DNA of 64,000 bases, taken from the NCBI GenBank assembly GCA_017473435.1, contig JAFULG010000020.1:1-64000 (forward strand), read 5' to 3'. The translations under genes were made by a program, and so were the position numbers. The DNA is from Clostridia bacterium. Its GTDB lineage: Bacteria > Bacillota > Clostridia > Oscillospirales > Acutalibacteraceae. Under the pieces are notes generated by a model that made no database searches, was not told where the DNA came from, and worked only from the letters and a program-made list of their open reading frames with translations. Of the stretch, positions 41,487 through 51,490 are shown in pieces (positions within the stretch are counted from its first letter, which is position 1; the number at the start of each line of letters is the position of its first letter).

Positions 41487-42916
41487 TACTTTTCCTCCGT
41501 TAACCATACCGGAAGGACGATTTCAGCAACCGTGCCTTCACCGATTTTACTGCGTATATTCAAATTACCGTTGTGCTGTTTAATAATTTCGTCAGCAACC
41601 GCAAGACCTATTCCTGTTCCGCGTACGGTATTATCTGCTTTGTAAAACTTTTCTTTTATATGGGGCAAATCTTTTTCCGATATTCCCCTTCCGTTATCAA
41701 TAAAATATATTGTAACATATTTTTCATTTCTTTCAAGCCCTATTTTTATACATGAACTTTCATCAGAATATTTAATGGCGTTGTCAGCAATGTTTATAAG
41801 CACCTGTCGGATTTTTCCTTCGTCGCCTTTTATTAACAAGCAGCTTTCGCTGTCGTAAAATTTTGTGAGCTGCTTGTTTTCAGTTTCAGCTTTTTGTTTG
41901 TAAGTAAGATAAACTTCATCCAGCACTTCAACAATATTAAAAGCTTCAAAATTAAACTTCATATTACCGTTCTGCATCCTTGAAAAATCAAGAAGCTCTT
42001 CAACCATATCCGAAAGCCTTTCGGTCTCGCTGATAATAATATCAAGACCCTTGCTTGTCAGATCCGGATTATTGTTTATGTTTTTCAGGGTCTCACCCCA
42101 ACCTTTTATAGCAGTCAGAGGTGTCCTTATTTCGTGGGACACGGTTGAAATAAAATCGTTTTTCATTGCTTCGGCTTCTTTTAATCTGCTTGTCATTTCG
42201 TTTATTGATTCAGACAACTCTCCGATTTCGTCATCAGTGTCACTGTTAAGCCTCACGCTGAAATCACCGCGAGCAATAACTTTGGTTATGCTGTTTATTT
42301 TTTCGAGGGGGCGAACTATTGAAGAAACAAAATATCGACCGGAAATGCTCAATAACGTTATTATCAAGCCGAAAAAAAGAATCACCAGTAAGGAAATATA
42401 AAAAAACTGTTTATATGCATCCTCAAGAGAAACAAGATATCTTAAAGCACCGTAATTCTCCCCCGTGTCATTTCTCAGTATATAGGATAAGGCCAGAACT
42501 CTTTCACCGTCAACTGTTTTGCAAACGCTCTTGCCTGTGCAATTATAGCTGACCAAAGCTTCCGAATAATCTTCATTACCGGAAGTAACGCTTGCACCGA
42601 AAGCGTTGGACGAAACAACGGTCTCTCCGTTTTTGTCCAATACAAGTAATTCCATAATATCTTTATAGGCGAAGTTTTCTACAAAATCGTTTGCACCTAA
42701 AGCGAAAAAATTCTCATCGTTTGTATTGTAGTAGCTGAAAAAATTATCAACCGTCGAAGAAAGTCTGGCTCTTACTGTAAGCTCAGCTGTGGTGATATAA
42801 CGGGTATAAACAGAATACAGAATTGTAAGTGCTAACGCGATAAGAACCGCAATAGTCACGGCAAGGATATTTTTTATCCATCTGCTTTTAATTGTTTTTC
42901 TGCCCTTTTCCATCAT
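41486..42916 (-). CDS. Membrane sensor histidine kinase
   Basis: 476 residues. Two membrane helices (about 15-35 and 172-192) bracketing an extracellular sensing domain of about 135 residues, a HAMP domain (about 195-245), HisKA with the phosphoacceptor histidine in STVSHEIRTPL, and HATPase_c with N (NIADNAIKYS), G1 (DNGRGISE) and G2 (GTGIGLAV) boxes. Operates with the response regulator 17 bases upstream. ATGATG start after GGAGGTGGT. The signal is unknown. Confidence 0.93.
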   Translation of the reverse strand: MMEKGRKTIKSRWIKNILAVTIAVLIALALTILYSVYTRYITTAELTVRARLSSTVDNFFSYYNTNDENFFALGANDFVENFAYKDIMELLVLDKNGETVVSSNAFGASVTSGNEDYSEALVSYNCTGKSVCKTVDGERVLALSYILRNDTGENYGALRYLVSLEDAYKQFFYISLLVILFFGLIITLLSISGRYFVSSIVRPLEKINSITKVIARGDFSVRLNSDTDDEIGELSESINEMTSRLKEAEAMKNDFISTVSHEIRTPLTAIKGWGETLKNINNNPDLTSKGLDIIISETERLSDMVEELLDFSRMQNGNMKFNFEAFNIVEVLDEVYLTYKQKAETENKQLTKFYDSESCLLIKGDEGKIRQVLINIADNAIKYSDESSCIKIGLERNEKYVTIYFIDNGRGISEKDLPHIKEKFYKADNTVRGTGIGLAVADEIIKQHNGNLNIRSKIGEGTVAEIVLPVWLTEEK

Positions 42917-42932
42917 ACCACCTCCGATCTGT

Positions 42933-43637
42933 TTATACTATCCAGCGATATCCCTGCCCCCAAACTGTTATGAGATGCTCAGGGTTGGACGGATCTTTTT
43001 CCAGCTTAAGACGAAGCCTTCTTATATTCACATCAACGACCTTATCATCGCCGTAATAGGGTTCGCCCCAAACCTTTTTAAGTATATAGTTTCTTTCTAT
43101 GGATGTATCAGGCGAATCAAAAAAGCACTTGAGTATCTGAAACTCTATCTGAGTCAACTCTGTTTCTTTTTCATCGTGATAAATTTTATGCTTTTCAAGA
43201 TCTAACTCATATCCGCCCAGCTTAATTACATCACTGCCTGCATTTTTTAAGAGATTCCGGCTGTATTCTACCCTGCGATACAGAGCGTTAACCCTGGCTA
43301 TCAGCTCCGTAGTGGAAAACGGCTTTGTTATATAATCATCCGCACCGTAGGATAACCCGTTGATTTTATCATCCTCCTGGGTTTTGGCGGATAAAAATAT
43401 TATACCTGTTTCGGGAGAAGCGTTTCTTATTTTTCGGCACACCTCAAATCCGTCACAGCCCGGCATCATTATATCAAGCAGAGCCACATCAATAACCGAC
43501 GAATTCTTCTCAAAAATTTCAATGGCGTTGTATCCGTCTGCCGCCTCAAGAACCTGAAATCCTGCAGCCTGAAGATTTACTGTTATAAAATCTCTTATTG
43601 ATCTTTCATCTTCCGCAATTAAAACTGTCTTTGTCAC
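42933..43637 (-). CDS. OmpR/PhoB-family response regulator
   Basis: About 234 residues. Receiver domain with Asp-Glu pair (AEDE near residue 9), the phosphoacceptor aspartate in VALLDIMMPGCDGFE (about 53) and lysine in YITKPFST; C-terminal winged helix ending in VWGQGYRWIV. GTG start at 43637 (AGGATGAT upstream) or ATG at 43646. Partner of the kinase downstream; together with the FG-GAP-like protein gene upstream they may form one signalling operon. Confidence 0.93.
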   Translation of the reverse strand: MTKTVLIAEDERSIRDFITVNLQAAGFQVLEAADGYNAIEIFEKNSSVIDVALLDIMMPGCDGFEVCRKIRNASPETGIIFLSAKTQEDDKINGLSYGADDYITKPFSTTELIARVNALYRRVEYSRNLLKNAGSDVIKLGGYELDLEKHKIYHDEKETELTQIEFQILKCFFDSPDTSIERNYILKKVWGEPYYGDDKVVDVNIRRLRLKLEKDPSNPEHLITVWGQGYRWIV

Positions 43638-43647
43638 ATCAATCATC

Positions 43648-45078
43648 CTATGTAATTAATATATTTTTGATTTTTTCTTTTGTTAAGCCGTTAACCTTTC
43701 CTTTTTCGTAAATCTGACAGTAGTAGCTGTTTCTGTTGTCGTTTTTAATGAACCTGTAGCCTGAAAGCTCATAAAGACTGTTATCGTTGTCAGGCGTAGC
43801 TAACACAGAGAAAAGCCTGTCCTCTTCTGGATAACTGTATTCAGAGGGTTCGTTGTTAGGAGGTTCATTGTCTTCTTTTTTCTTTTTCGGCTTTTTATCC
43901 ACATGATCGGTTTCAGTTTTATCGAAGCCGTAAAAGGTCAACAAGCCCGTATCAGCCTCATTTTTAACCGTATAGCTGCCGGGAGAAAAATCATCACCTA
44001 ACAGAATCGAATATCCCTTCTGAATATTTATAAGCTCATAGTTAACCGGTATCAGCTCACCGTTATCAAGACTGCACCACTTAATTAAAGATACAGTTTT
44101 GCCGGTTGTGTTTTCCGGAGAAAATTCGGGATCAAACGGTAAAGTATCTTCAATGGGAATTTCAACAACAGAATCATTATCTGTATCGCGGCAGGAGATA
44201 TTAAATTTTCTGACGGTATGAGAAATGCCTTGTTTTTTGTCGGCAGTAAAACACCCTCTGAATTTTTTCACAGTTGAATCCCATGCGAAAACATCTGTTA
44301 TCATATATGAGTCGGATCTGTAACCGTCTACATAAACTCTCGTCTCACCGCTGTCGGCATCCGTATTAAACATTAAAGATTTGATCGATGTAAGAGCGGG
44401 ATCAATCAAATACTCACCTGAATTGTATATCCTACTGTGAGCGAAATCAAAATAAGTTGCCTTGATACCGATAAAATTATTAATACCGGGATTATCAAAT
44501 ATCAGTAAATCCTTGATGCTGTCAGCGTTAATGTCAAGAACCAGATAATCCGTATAGCTGTTTGTGAAAATGCTTTCTGCGGTATATGTGTCATTTTTAA
44601 TATCGAGCCTATAAACGTTGAGTGTATTTGTTAGCTTCGTTTCAAAAATACTGTAGCCGAGAATTATTTCCAAGCTGCCGTCGCCGTTTATGTCGGCAAA
44701 ATCGACTTTGTGCACATCGCTGTAATCACTTTCAATATCAACTACCGATACCCATTTATCATTTATTTTATCTAATATGTTTATCTTTACAGAATCAAGT
44801 GACTTTTCATCGCTGTAAAACACTAAGACCTCATTATCTCCGTCGCCATTGATATCAACAGAAATAAAAGACGAATTGTAGTCACCTGAAATCGGTGCTT
44901 TAAAGCTGTATCTGTCACCTGCAACGGCCTCAAAGGCAGTCTGCAATTCAAGATTATCTCCTTTATTTTTCGGGGGACGCAATAACGAATCCACAGACTT
45001 GAAGCTGACCGTTGAAAGCAAAGCACAAATAACAGCAATCAACAACATAATAACAATAATCCCTGAATGTTTTTTCAC
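43648..45078 (-). CDS. Secreted repeat protein with FG-GAP/VCBS-like calcium motifs
   Basis: 476 residues with an N-terminal signal anchor (about 4-24) and several DxNGDG-like motifs: DINGDGDNEVLVFYSD and DINGDGSLEIILGYS among others, which resemble EF-hand-like calcium sites of beta-propeller (FG-GAP) repeats. A Lys/Pro-rich linker lies around residue 395 (KKPKKKKEDNEPPNNEP). Its end is one base from the response regulator start and it lies in the same direction, so it may be a co-expressed surface protein sensing or binding something for the kinase. No enzymatic motif seen. Confidence 0.7.
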   Translation of the reverse strand: MKKHSGIIVIMLLIAVICALLSTVSFKSVDSLLRPPKNKGDNLELQTAFEAVAGDRYSFKAPISGDYNSSFISVDINGDGDNEVLVFYSDEKSLDSVKINILDKINDKWVSVVDIESDYSDVHKVDFADINGDGSLEIILGYSIFETKLTNTLNVYRLDIKNDTYTAESIFTNSYTDYLVLDINADSIKDLLIFDNPGINNFIGIKATYFDFAHSRIYNSGEYLIDPALTSIKSLMFNTDADSGETRVYVDGYRSDSYMITDVFAWDSTVKKFRGCFTADKKQGISHTVRKFNISCRDTDNDSVVEIPIEDTLPFDPEFSPENTTGKTVSLIKWCSLDNGELIPVNYELINIQKGYSILLGDDFSPGSYTVKNEADTGLLTFYGFDKTETDHVDKKPKKKKEDNEPPNNEPSEYSYPEEDRLFSVLATPDNDNSLYELSGYRFIKNDNRNSYYCQIYEKGKVNGLTKEKIKNILIT

Positions 45079-45112
45079 GTCAATCCCCTTTCATAAAATT
45101 CAATGTAAGTTT

Positions 45113-46630
45113 TCAGCTGAGGAAATCTTCAAGAGAAGCAATGTTAAGCTTGTCCATATTCCTGATAAATCCGTAAAAGCTTTCTGCAATATTCTTAACG
45201 CCGCCTTTGATGTCGCTTTCAATGTTAAGCGGCATAATAGGATCGTGAACGCTAAGGCGAAGAAGCAGCCAACCCTGCTTATCTTCACTGTCAAAATAAA
45301 TTCTTATGCCCTCCCTGTTATCATTTGCAATCCTCATTCCCGGCTCGGAAAGGGCATATTCATTAAGCTTGTCGATAACATAATTACCGTAGGCTTTGAA
45401 ATCTTCGGTATTGATTTTAAAGCGAAGCTCTTTTTCCTCGGCAGGATCCTTTAATTCAGCAATAAGTGAGTCGAGCTTTCTTCCGTCTTTTGACATCTGT
45501 GCCATTTTTATTACAATCTGAGTTATCAGATAAGCACCGTCGTCAAGATAATAATTATCACGGAAGGCTGCATGACCTGAGGTTTCAATAGCGAGCGGAC
45601 AGTTTATCCCCTCACTCTGCAGGCGAAGCTGCTCGTTTATTACATTTCGGTAGCCCCTTTTGTATCTGTAATGCACTCCGCCGAGAGTATTGTTAATAAA
45701 ATCTGTAAGCCCTGTAGAAGTAACGCTGTCAGTAACAACGGTACCGCCTTTATTGTTTTCCAGGGCAATAATAGCCGCAAGGGCAACAAGTCTGTTACGG
45801 TTGATTTCTTTACCCTTTTCATCAACACAGCCTGCTCTGTCAACATCTGTATCGAATATAATGCCGAGATCCGCCTTGTTTTCGACAGTTGCAGAACATA
45901 TAGCCTTCATAGCATCCTTGTTTTCGGGGTTAGGAATGTGATTCGGGAACATACCGTCCTTATCAAGAAACTGACTGCCCGTAATGTCCGCACCGAGTGG
46001 TTCAAGCACTTGAGTTGCATAAAAGCCGCCGACACCGTTACCTGCATCAACAACTATTTTAAATCCGTTGAGCGGCTTATCATATTCATCGGCATTAACC
46101 CCTTCACAAATCATATCTCGCAGTCTCTTGGAATAAATCTCCATATAATCGACAGCGTCCACATCAGGTGTCGTGCCTTTTACTTCAACAGGTTCAACAG
46201 CATAGTCAATTATTTTTTCAATATCGCTGCCGTTGAGACCGCCTTCACGGGTAAAAAATTTAAGTCCGTTTTTATTGAAGGGATGATGACTTGCCGTAAT
46301 CTGTACAGAAGCAACACAGTCAAGATCAACAGTTGTCATAAACATAGCCGGAGTTGAAGCGTATCCGCAGTCATAAATTTTGAATCCGAATTCAGCTATT
46401 GCGGAAATTACCTGATTTTTTATTCTTTCGGCAGAAATTCTTGAATCATGACCTACTGCAATTTTACCGTTCTGAACATCGGCATTACGAGAAAGCCAAC
46501 GGCAGAAGCCTACGGTAAGATCAAAAACTGCCTTATCGGTAAGCTCGATGTTTTCTCCGGGTACTCCGTCACAAGCTGTGCCTCTGATATCTGAGCCGCT
46601 TTTTAATGATTTGTAGGGATTTACATTCAT
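45113..46630 (-). CDS. Phosphomannomutase/phosphoglucomutase
   Basis: 505 residues of the alpha-D-phosphohexomutase family. The start SGSDIRGTACDG, the active-site serine in ITASHHPFNKNGLKF (about residues 113-127), the metal loop DTDVDRAGCVD and the sugar-binding ETSGHAAFRD are all present. It interconverts hexose 1- and 6-phosphates; glucose versus mannose specificity is not decided. It overlaps the DUF2461 gene by 4 bases. Confidence 0.9.
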   Translation of the reverse strand: MNVNPYKSLKSGSDIRGTACDGVPGENIELTDKAVFDLTVGFCRWLSRNADVQNGKIAVGHDSRISAERIKNQVISAIAEFGFKIYDCGYASTPAMFMTTVDLDCVASVQITASHHPFNKNGLKFFTREGGLNGSDIEKIIDYAVEPVEVKGTTPDVDAVDYMEIYSKRLRDMICEGVNADEYDKPLNGFKIVVDAGNGVGGFYATQVLEPLGADITGSQFLDKDGMFPNHIPNPENKDAMKAICSATVENKADLGIIFDTDVDRAGCVDEKGKEINRNRLVALAAIIALENNKGGTVVTDSVTSTGLTDFINNTLGGVHYRYKRGYRNVINEQLRLQSEGINCPLAIETSGHAAFRDNYYLDDGAYLITQIVIKMAQMSKDGRKLDSLIAELKDPAEEKELRFKINTEDFKAYGNYVIDKLNEYALSEPGMRIANDNREGIRIYFDSEDKQGWLLLRLSVHDPIMPLNIESDIKGGVKNIAESFYGFIRNMDKLNIASLEDFLS

Positions 46631-47331
46631 TTGTTATTTGCTCCTTCCGCAACAATTTTATCTGTTATATTTGCAAGAAATTGATATAAAGGTGTAAAAG
46701 CTCTGATTGCGTAAATCAGTTCCTGCTTGACACTTCCGTCAATAAGCTTTTCCATTTCAGGACTTGAGTAAATAAAATAAAAATATTTTGAATTATAGAA
46801 TTTCTTCAGATCCTCGTCAATATGTTCAGCTCCCGGCTTATCCTTTTTGAAGCATTCGATATCAAGAAAGGCATTTGTAACAGAAACGGATGTCAAAGCT
46901 TTTCTGAATTCCTGCTGATGTCCAGCAAGATATTCTCGGAAAGCTTCAAGAAAAACGCTGTCTGTTCTGAAGGTGCCGACGCCGTAGCTGTAATTATCGG
47001 GATAAAATTCAAACCACATACAAGGCTGCCTTTGCCACAACTGCTTATCCCTCATAAACATACACCAGACGTTTGCTCTGTATAAATCTTTATTTTTAGA
47101 AAATCTTGTATCACGGCGTATACGTGAAACCATTTTAGTCGGAATGAGGTTCATTTTATCGTCAACACAAAAAAGCTCATCACTAAGATCAGAACATAGC
47201 TGACGCATTGGAATAATTGCCCCCTGCTTGATTTCCTCCTTGACGGATTCGTAAAAATTTTTACTGTCATTGAATTTGTTGATTTCAAGCAAGGTAAAAA
47301 TATTTCTGTCAAAGCCCTTGAATTCAGCCAT
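46627..47331 (-). CDS. DUF2461 family protein
   Basis: About 234 residues from the ATG at 47331 (AGGG upstream). The family pattern is F-x-L-x-x-N-x-x-x-W/F-x-x-x-R/K near the start, then YRANVWCMFMR and WFEFYPDNYSYGVGTF. Function unknown; it is widespread in bacteria. Overlaps the upstream and downstream genes. Confidence 0.78.
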   Translation of the reverse strand: MAEFKGFDRNIFTLLEINKFNDSKNFYESVKEEIKQGAIIPMRQLCSDLSDELFCVDDKMNLIPTKMVSRIRRDTRFSKNKDLYRANVWCMFMRDKQLWQRQPCMWFEFYPDNYSYGVGTFRTDSVFLEAFREYLAGHQQEFRKALTSVSVTNAFLDIECFKKDKPGAEHIDEDLKKFYNSKYFYFIYSSPEMEKLIDGSVKQELIYAIRAFTPLYQFLANITDKIVAEGANNK

Positions 47332-48604
47332 TGGTTTCACCCTCTGACATAACCTTCAAAACTTCCTTTGCGGCATACATAACAGCAACCTTGCCGCTGT
47401 GGAAGTTAAGTCCTCCCTGTAACCATACAGCAAAGGGCTCTCTTAAAGGAGCATCTGCGGAAAGCTCTATTGAGGAACCGAGAGTGAATGCACCGGCCGC
47501 CATAATAACCTTACTGTCGTAGCCGGGCATTTCCCAGGGCTCGGGAGTTACAAACGAATCAACGGGAGCACCCTTCTGAAGTCCCTGACAGAAGGCTATA
47601 AGATTTTCAGGCTTGCGCATTTTAACCGCCTGAATAATGTCGTGTCTGATTTCGCCTGATTCAGGGGTTGTTTCAAAGCCGATAAGATTAAATAGAGCAC
47701 ATGTGAATGCAGCTGTCTTAAGAGCTTCACCAACAACGTGAGGGCCATTGAAAATACCCATATAAAGCTCTCTGGAATGTCCGAGGGTAGCACCAACCTC
47801 TCTGCCGAGACCGGGAGTTGTAAGACGGTAAGCGCAAAGCTCCACAAGATCGTGTCTGCCTGCTATATAACCGCCGGTTTTAGCTATACCGCCACCGGGA
47901 TTTTTAATAAGAGAGCCTGCCATAAGATCGGCGCCTACTGATGTAGGCTCAATCTTCTCAGTCCATTCACCGTAGCAATTATCGACCATAACAACTGCCT
48001 TGCTTACCTTTTTGGTTATTTCAACCACCTGTTTGATCTCTTCAACAGAAATAGTAGGACGGAGGCTGTAGCCTCTTGAACGCTGAATGTAAACCATTTT
48101 TACGGGAGACTGTCTGAGTCTTTCTTCGATTTTTGCGTAGTCAAGTCTACCTTCAGCAGTAAGATTAACCTGCTCATATTTTACCCCGTAATCCTTAAGA
48201 GAACCCATATTTTCGCTTTCATTTTTAGATGAAATGCCGATTACGGGTAAGATTGTATCATAAGGCTTGCCCGAAACGCTGAGCATAGTATCACCGGGGC
48301 GAAGAACACCAAATAACGCTACGGCAAGAGTATGTGTTCCACAGGTAAAATTGTGTCTTACCATTGCATCCTCAGCATCAACAGCCTGAGCAAACACACG
48401 GTCAATAATTTCTCTGCCGCGGTCATTGTATCCGTAACCGGTGCTTTCAGCAAAAATATTTTCCGAAACCCCGTTATCTATGAACGCTTTAAGCATTTTC
48501 TGCTGATTGTATTCTGTCACTTCATCAATATATTTAAACTCACCTTCAGCCTTTTTTAAGGCTTTATCGGCAAGCGCCTTTAAATTATCATCAAAATTAA
48601 ACAT
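47324..48604 (-). CDS. Methionine gamma-lyase-like PLP enzyme (YnbB, aluminium-resistance family)
   Basis: About 426 residues from the ATG at 48604 (AAAGGAA upstream). Fold-type I PLP enzyme related to cystathionine beta/gamma-lyases: FTCGTHTLAVALFGVLRPGD, VDNCYGEW and the PLP lysine in GSLIKNPGGGIAKTGGYIAG. The family is called methionine gamma-lyase or aluminium resistance protein; B. subtilis YnbB is the archetype, with unproven substrate. Four-gene run with DUF2461 and the phosphohexomutase suggests co-expression. Confidence 0.88.
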   Translation of the reverse strand: MFNFDDNLKALADKALKKAEGEFKYIDEVTEYNQQKMLKAFIDNGVSENIFAESTGYGYNDRGREIIDRVFAQAVDAEDAMVRHNFTCGTHTLAVALFGVLRPGDTMLSVSGKPYDTILPVIGISSKNESENMGSLKDYGVKYEQVNLTAEGRLDYAKIEERLRQSPVKMVYIQRSRGYSLRPTISVEEIKQVVEITKKVSKAVVMVDNCYGEWTEKIEPTSVGADLMAGSLIKNPGGGIAKTGGYIAGRHDLVELCAYRLTTPGLGREVGATLGHSRELYMGIFNGPHVVGEALKTAAFTCALFNLIGFETTPESGEIRHDIIQAVKMRKPENLIAFCQGLQKGAPVDSFVTPEPWEMPGYDSKVIMAAGAFTLGSSIELSADAPLREPFAVWLQGGLNFHSGKVAVMYAAKEVLKVMSEGETNG

Positions 48605-49373
48605 AATTTTTCCTTTCAACAAATGCAATTTTTTCTGTCTGCTTAAAGCCTATGTGCTCATAAAAGCCTTCGGCTTTTTCGTTAAGTGCTATTACGTAAA
48701 CAGCTTTATTTTCCTTTTTCAGACTATTGACAACAGACAAAACAGATTGTTTTCCCAGACCTTTTTTCTGCAAGCTTCTGTCACACGCCACTCCGCTTAT
48801 AATTGCGGCATTTTCTGTCTCGCTGCTTGTCAGAGCAACAGAAGAAATTTTCCCGTCAGTATGGGTGCAGACGCCTCTGGCAAGATTTCTTCTTTGACGG
48901 AAAGTAAAATCGGAAAGAAAAGAGAGATATGCTTCTCTTCCCGCGGAAAATGAGCCCGGTATTTCTTTGCATATTAGATCATATGCCGGTTTATAATCAT
49001 CCTCTTCAAGGCTTCCGCACACGGCGCAATCGTAATCGCCGATAAAAACATAACCGTTTTTAACAGACGAAATGTTAAAATTAAGTGCTTTAGCTGCATC
49101 GTAAGAGCAAGTCAATGTTTTGAAGAAGAACATACCGAGAAAAGAAGAAAGCTGTTGCGTATCGGCTTCATCTGTCATTAAAAGACTTATATCGTCATAA
49201 AATTTAGTCATTACCGCTGTTATGACTTCGCCGTCTAGCATAACCCACACTTCAAGAAAGTCGCGTTCAAAGCCGTAAGCCGAAATAAAGCACAGTATTT
49301 TTGTGCCGATCATGCAATTTCCGCAAAGCTCTTTGATCTGAGCTAAATCTTCCGCAGTTGCCCTCTTAAGCAT
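48597..49373 (-). CDS. GNAT-family N-acetyltransferase
   Basis: About 258 residues from the ATG at 49373 (GAGGAG upstream). Acetyl-CoA-binding loop VACDRSLQKKGLGKQSV (R/Q-x-x-G-x-G/A type) near residue 205, preceded by the beta strand GKISSVAL and followed by KAVYVIALNEKAEGFYEHIGF, the standard GNAT ending. Substrate unknown. The first 120 residues form an extra domain. Confidence 0.82.
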   Translation of the reverse strand: MLKRATAEDLAQIKELCGNCMIGTKILCFISAYGFERDFLEVWVMLDGEVITAVMTKFYDDISLLMTDEADTQQLSSFLGMFFFKTLTCSYDAAKALNFNISSVKNGYVFIGDYDCAVCGSLEEDDYKPAYDLICKEIPGSFSAGREAYLSFLSDFTFRQRRNLARGVCTHTDGKISSVALTSSETENAAIISGVACDRSLQKKGLGKQSVLSVVNSLKKENKAVYVIALNEKAEGFYEHIGFKQTEKIAFVERKNYV

Positions 49374-50394
49374 TTGCATACTCCTCAAGAAGAGCCTTCG
49401 CAAGCTCATAGCAGGCGTTCATATCTCTTTTATCAGCAACACATGTACCGGAGTGAATATATCTGCAAGGAAGTGAAACCGCTATTGTGCGTACACCCTC
49501 ACAGCTTTTGTGAATTGTACCTGCATCGTTACCACCGGCAACGGTTGTCTTGGGCTGAATTTTAATTTCTCTTTCTTTTGCAATTTCAAATGCTCCCTTA
49601 AAAAGCTCCATATCATAAACCGTACTTCTGTCCATAAATGATACAACAGCACCCTCACCCTGACGGCAAACTGTGTTTTCGTCGTCAACAAAAGCAATGT
49701 CAGAAGCAGTTGTTGCTTCAAGGACGATTGCGTAGTCGGGTCTTACACGCCAGACTGCAGGACCCGCGCCACGGCAACCAACCTCTTCCTGAACAAGGAA
49801 AGCAAAATAAGTGTCATATTCAAGCTCCTGCTGAAGCATTTTAAGCATAATTGCACAACCAAAACGGTCATCAATAGCTTTAGCCTTTATTTTATTATTA
49901 CCGAATTCAACATAATCTGATTTGAAATGAACGCTGTCACCTATTGAAACAAGCTTTTCGGCCTCTTCCTTACTGTCAGCACCGATATCAATGTAAAGTG
50001 AGCTCAATTCCTTACAGGTTGAGCCTTCGTCATCCGAGCAAAGGTGCATTGCCTTTTGTCCGATAATACCTGTTACTGCGTTATCACCAACGGAAACTGC
50101 TCGTCCGCAAGCGACCTTACTGTCAACACCGCCTACATTTGTGAATTTTAAATAACCGTTATCACAGATATAAGTAACGATAAAGCCAACTTCATCCATA
50201 TGAGCTGAGAGCATAACCTTATTTTTAGGTGTTTTCTTGCCTTTTTTGAAAATTATCAGATTACCGATTGGATCTATACCCTCCCAATCGGTATCAACAG
50301 CTAAATTATCTATTTTACCAATATAACCCGCTACACTGTTTTCTCTGCCCGAAATTCCGTCCAGAAGGCATAAATCCTTAAGATAAGTGAGCAT
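49366..50394 (-). CDS. M42-family aminopeptidase
   Basis: About 342 residues from the ATG at 50394 (AGGAGG upstream). M42 motifs: SAHMDEVGFIVTYI (about residues 63-76, first metal site), AIDDRFGCAIML with the bridging aspartate, the catalytic VQEEVGCRGAG, and the final RYIHSG (third metal ligand). Zinc or cobalt endo-/aminopeptidase that degrades small peptides. Paralogue of the adjacent gene. Confidence 0.9.
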   Translation of the reverse strand: MLTYLKDLCLLDGISGRENSVAGYIGKIDNLAVDTDWEGIDPIGNLIIFKKGKKTPKNKVMLSAHMDEVGFIVTYICDNGYLKFTNVGGVDSKVACGRAVSVGDNAVTGIIGQKAMHLCSDDEGSTCKELSSLYIDIGADSKEEAEKLVSIGDSVHFKSDYVEFGNNKIKAKAIDDRFGCAIMLKMLQQELEYDTYFAFLVQEEVGCRGAGPAVWRVRPDYAIVLEATTASDIAFVDDENTVCRQGEGAVVSFMDRSTVYDMELFKGAFEIAKEREIKIQPKTTVAGGNDAGTIHKSCEGVRTIAVSLPCRYIHSGTCVADKRDMNACYELAKALLEEYANA

Positions 50395-51412
50395 TGTACT
50401 GTACCTCCTTTTTGAGTATAAGCTCCGCAATAAGCTTAGCTGTATATTCAACATCCTTAAGGCTTATAACCTCGTTTGCGGTATGCATATAACGTAAGGG
50501 AATCGAAAGCAGAGCTGTTCTTATACCCTGACCCGTAACAGAGATATGGTCAGCATTTGTGCCTGTTGTTCTGCTCATAACATCATGCTGGTAAGGAATG
50601 TTCTTTTGCTTTGCAAGGTCAACAAGCTCCTTTGTAAGCCTTGCGTCAAGAATAGGTGCGATACCGATTGAAGGACCGCCGCCGAGTTTTATTGTTTCTT
50701 CCTTTGATGTGTACGGGTCATCACCGAAGCCGACATCTACAACGATTGAATCGCAGAAACAACCGTTTGTAAAGGCTCCTGTCTTTGCGCCGCTTCCGCC
50801 TGTTTCCTCACGAGAAGAAAACATAACTGTAATGCCTACATTTTTAAGCTTATCTTTTACAAGCTCAAGAGCATAAAGAATTGCCGCAATTGCACAGCGG
50901 TCATCAAAGGCACCGGAAGAAATTTTATCTCCGAGCAGTTCATACTGAAAATTACGCAGAGTAATTCTGTCACCGATTGACAGTAAGCCTGATACTTCTT
51001 CTTTACTGTAGCCTGTGTCAACCGCCATTTGCTTTACGTCAAGCTTTTTGCTGTCGTCATTTTTCGCAAGGTGCGGAGGAACAGAACAAACAACACCAAA
51101 AATGTCCTCTTTGCCATGAAGAATAACTTCCGCACCTGTGAGCACACGCACATCTGCGCCACCAACCTTATCAAAGAGTACAAAACCCTTATCATCAAAG
51201 CCTCTTACAACAAGACCGATCTGATCAAGGTGAGCGTCAAGCAGAATATTGTAATTGCCTTGAGCTGTTTTTCCGATAACGTTACCAAGCTTATCGATTT
51301 TTACATCCATATATTTTTTTAAGTGTTCACTTACAGCTACAGCAACATCGTATTCATATCCCGACGTACCTACTTTATCTGCAAGATCAAAACACAGTTG
51401 TTTTATATTCAT
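50378..51412 (-). CDS. M42-family aminopeptidase
   Basis: 344 residues, paralogous to its neighbour downstream: LDAHLDQIGLVV, AFDDRCAIAAIL, SSREETGGSGAKTGAF (catalytic Glu pair) and LRYMHTANE. It has its own promoter 40 bases upstream, and overlaps the next gene by 17 bases, so both form an operon. Divergence between the two suggests different peptide specificities or mixed complexes. Confidence 0.9.
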   Translation of the reverse strand: MNIKQLCFDLADKVGTSGYEYDVAVAVSEHLKKYMDVKIDKLGNVIGKTAQGNYNILLDAHLDQIGLVVRGFDDKGFVLFDKVGGADVRVLTGAEVILHGKEDIFGVVCSVPPHLAKNDDSKKLDVKQMAVDTGYSKEEVSGLLSIGDRITLRNFQYELLGDKISSGAFDDRCAIAAILYALELVKDKLKNVGITVMFSSREETGGSGAKTGAFTNGCFCDSIVVDVGFGDDPYTSKEETIKLGGGPSIGIAPILDARLTKELVDLAKQKNIPYQHDVMSRTTGTNADHISVTGQGIRTALLSIPLRYMHTANEVISLKDVEYTAKLIAELILKKEVQYNAHLS

Positions 51413-51450
51413 ATATTCGTCCTCCGAATCTGTAAGCTATACGTCTTTAT

Positions 51451-51479
51451 ATTATATCTTATATATGCAAAAAAATCAA
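51451..51479 (-). promoter_or_regulatory. Promoter of the M42 peptidase operon
   Basis: On the minus strand TTGATT (51479-51474) and TATAAT (51456-51451) with a 17-base spacer, 39 bases before the start codon. Confidence 0.7.
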
Positions 51480-51490
51480 TAATTAAGAGG

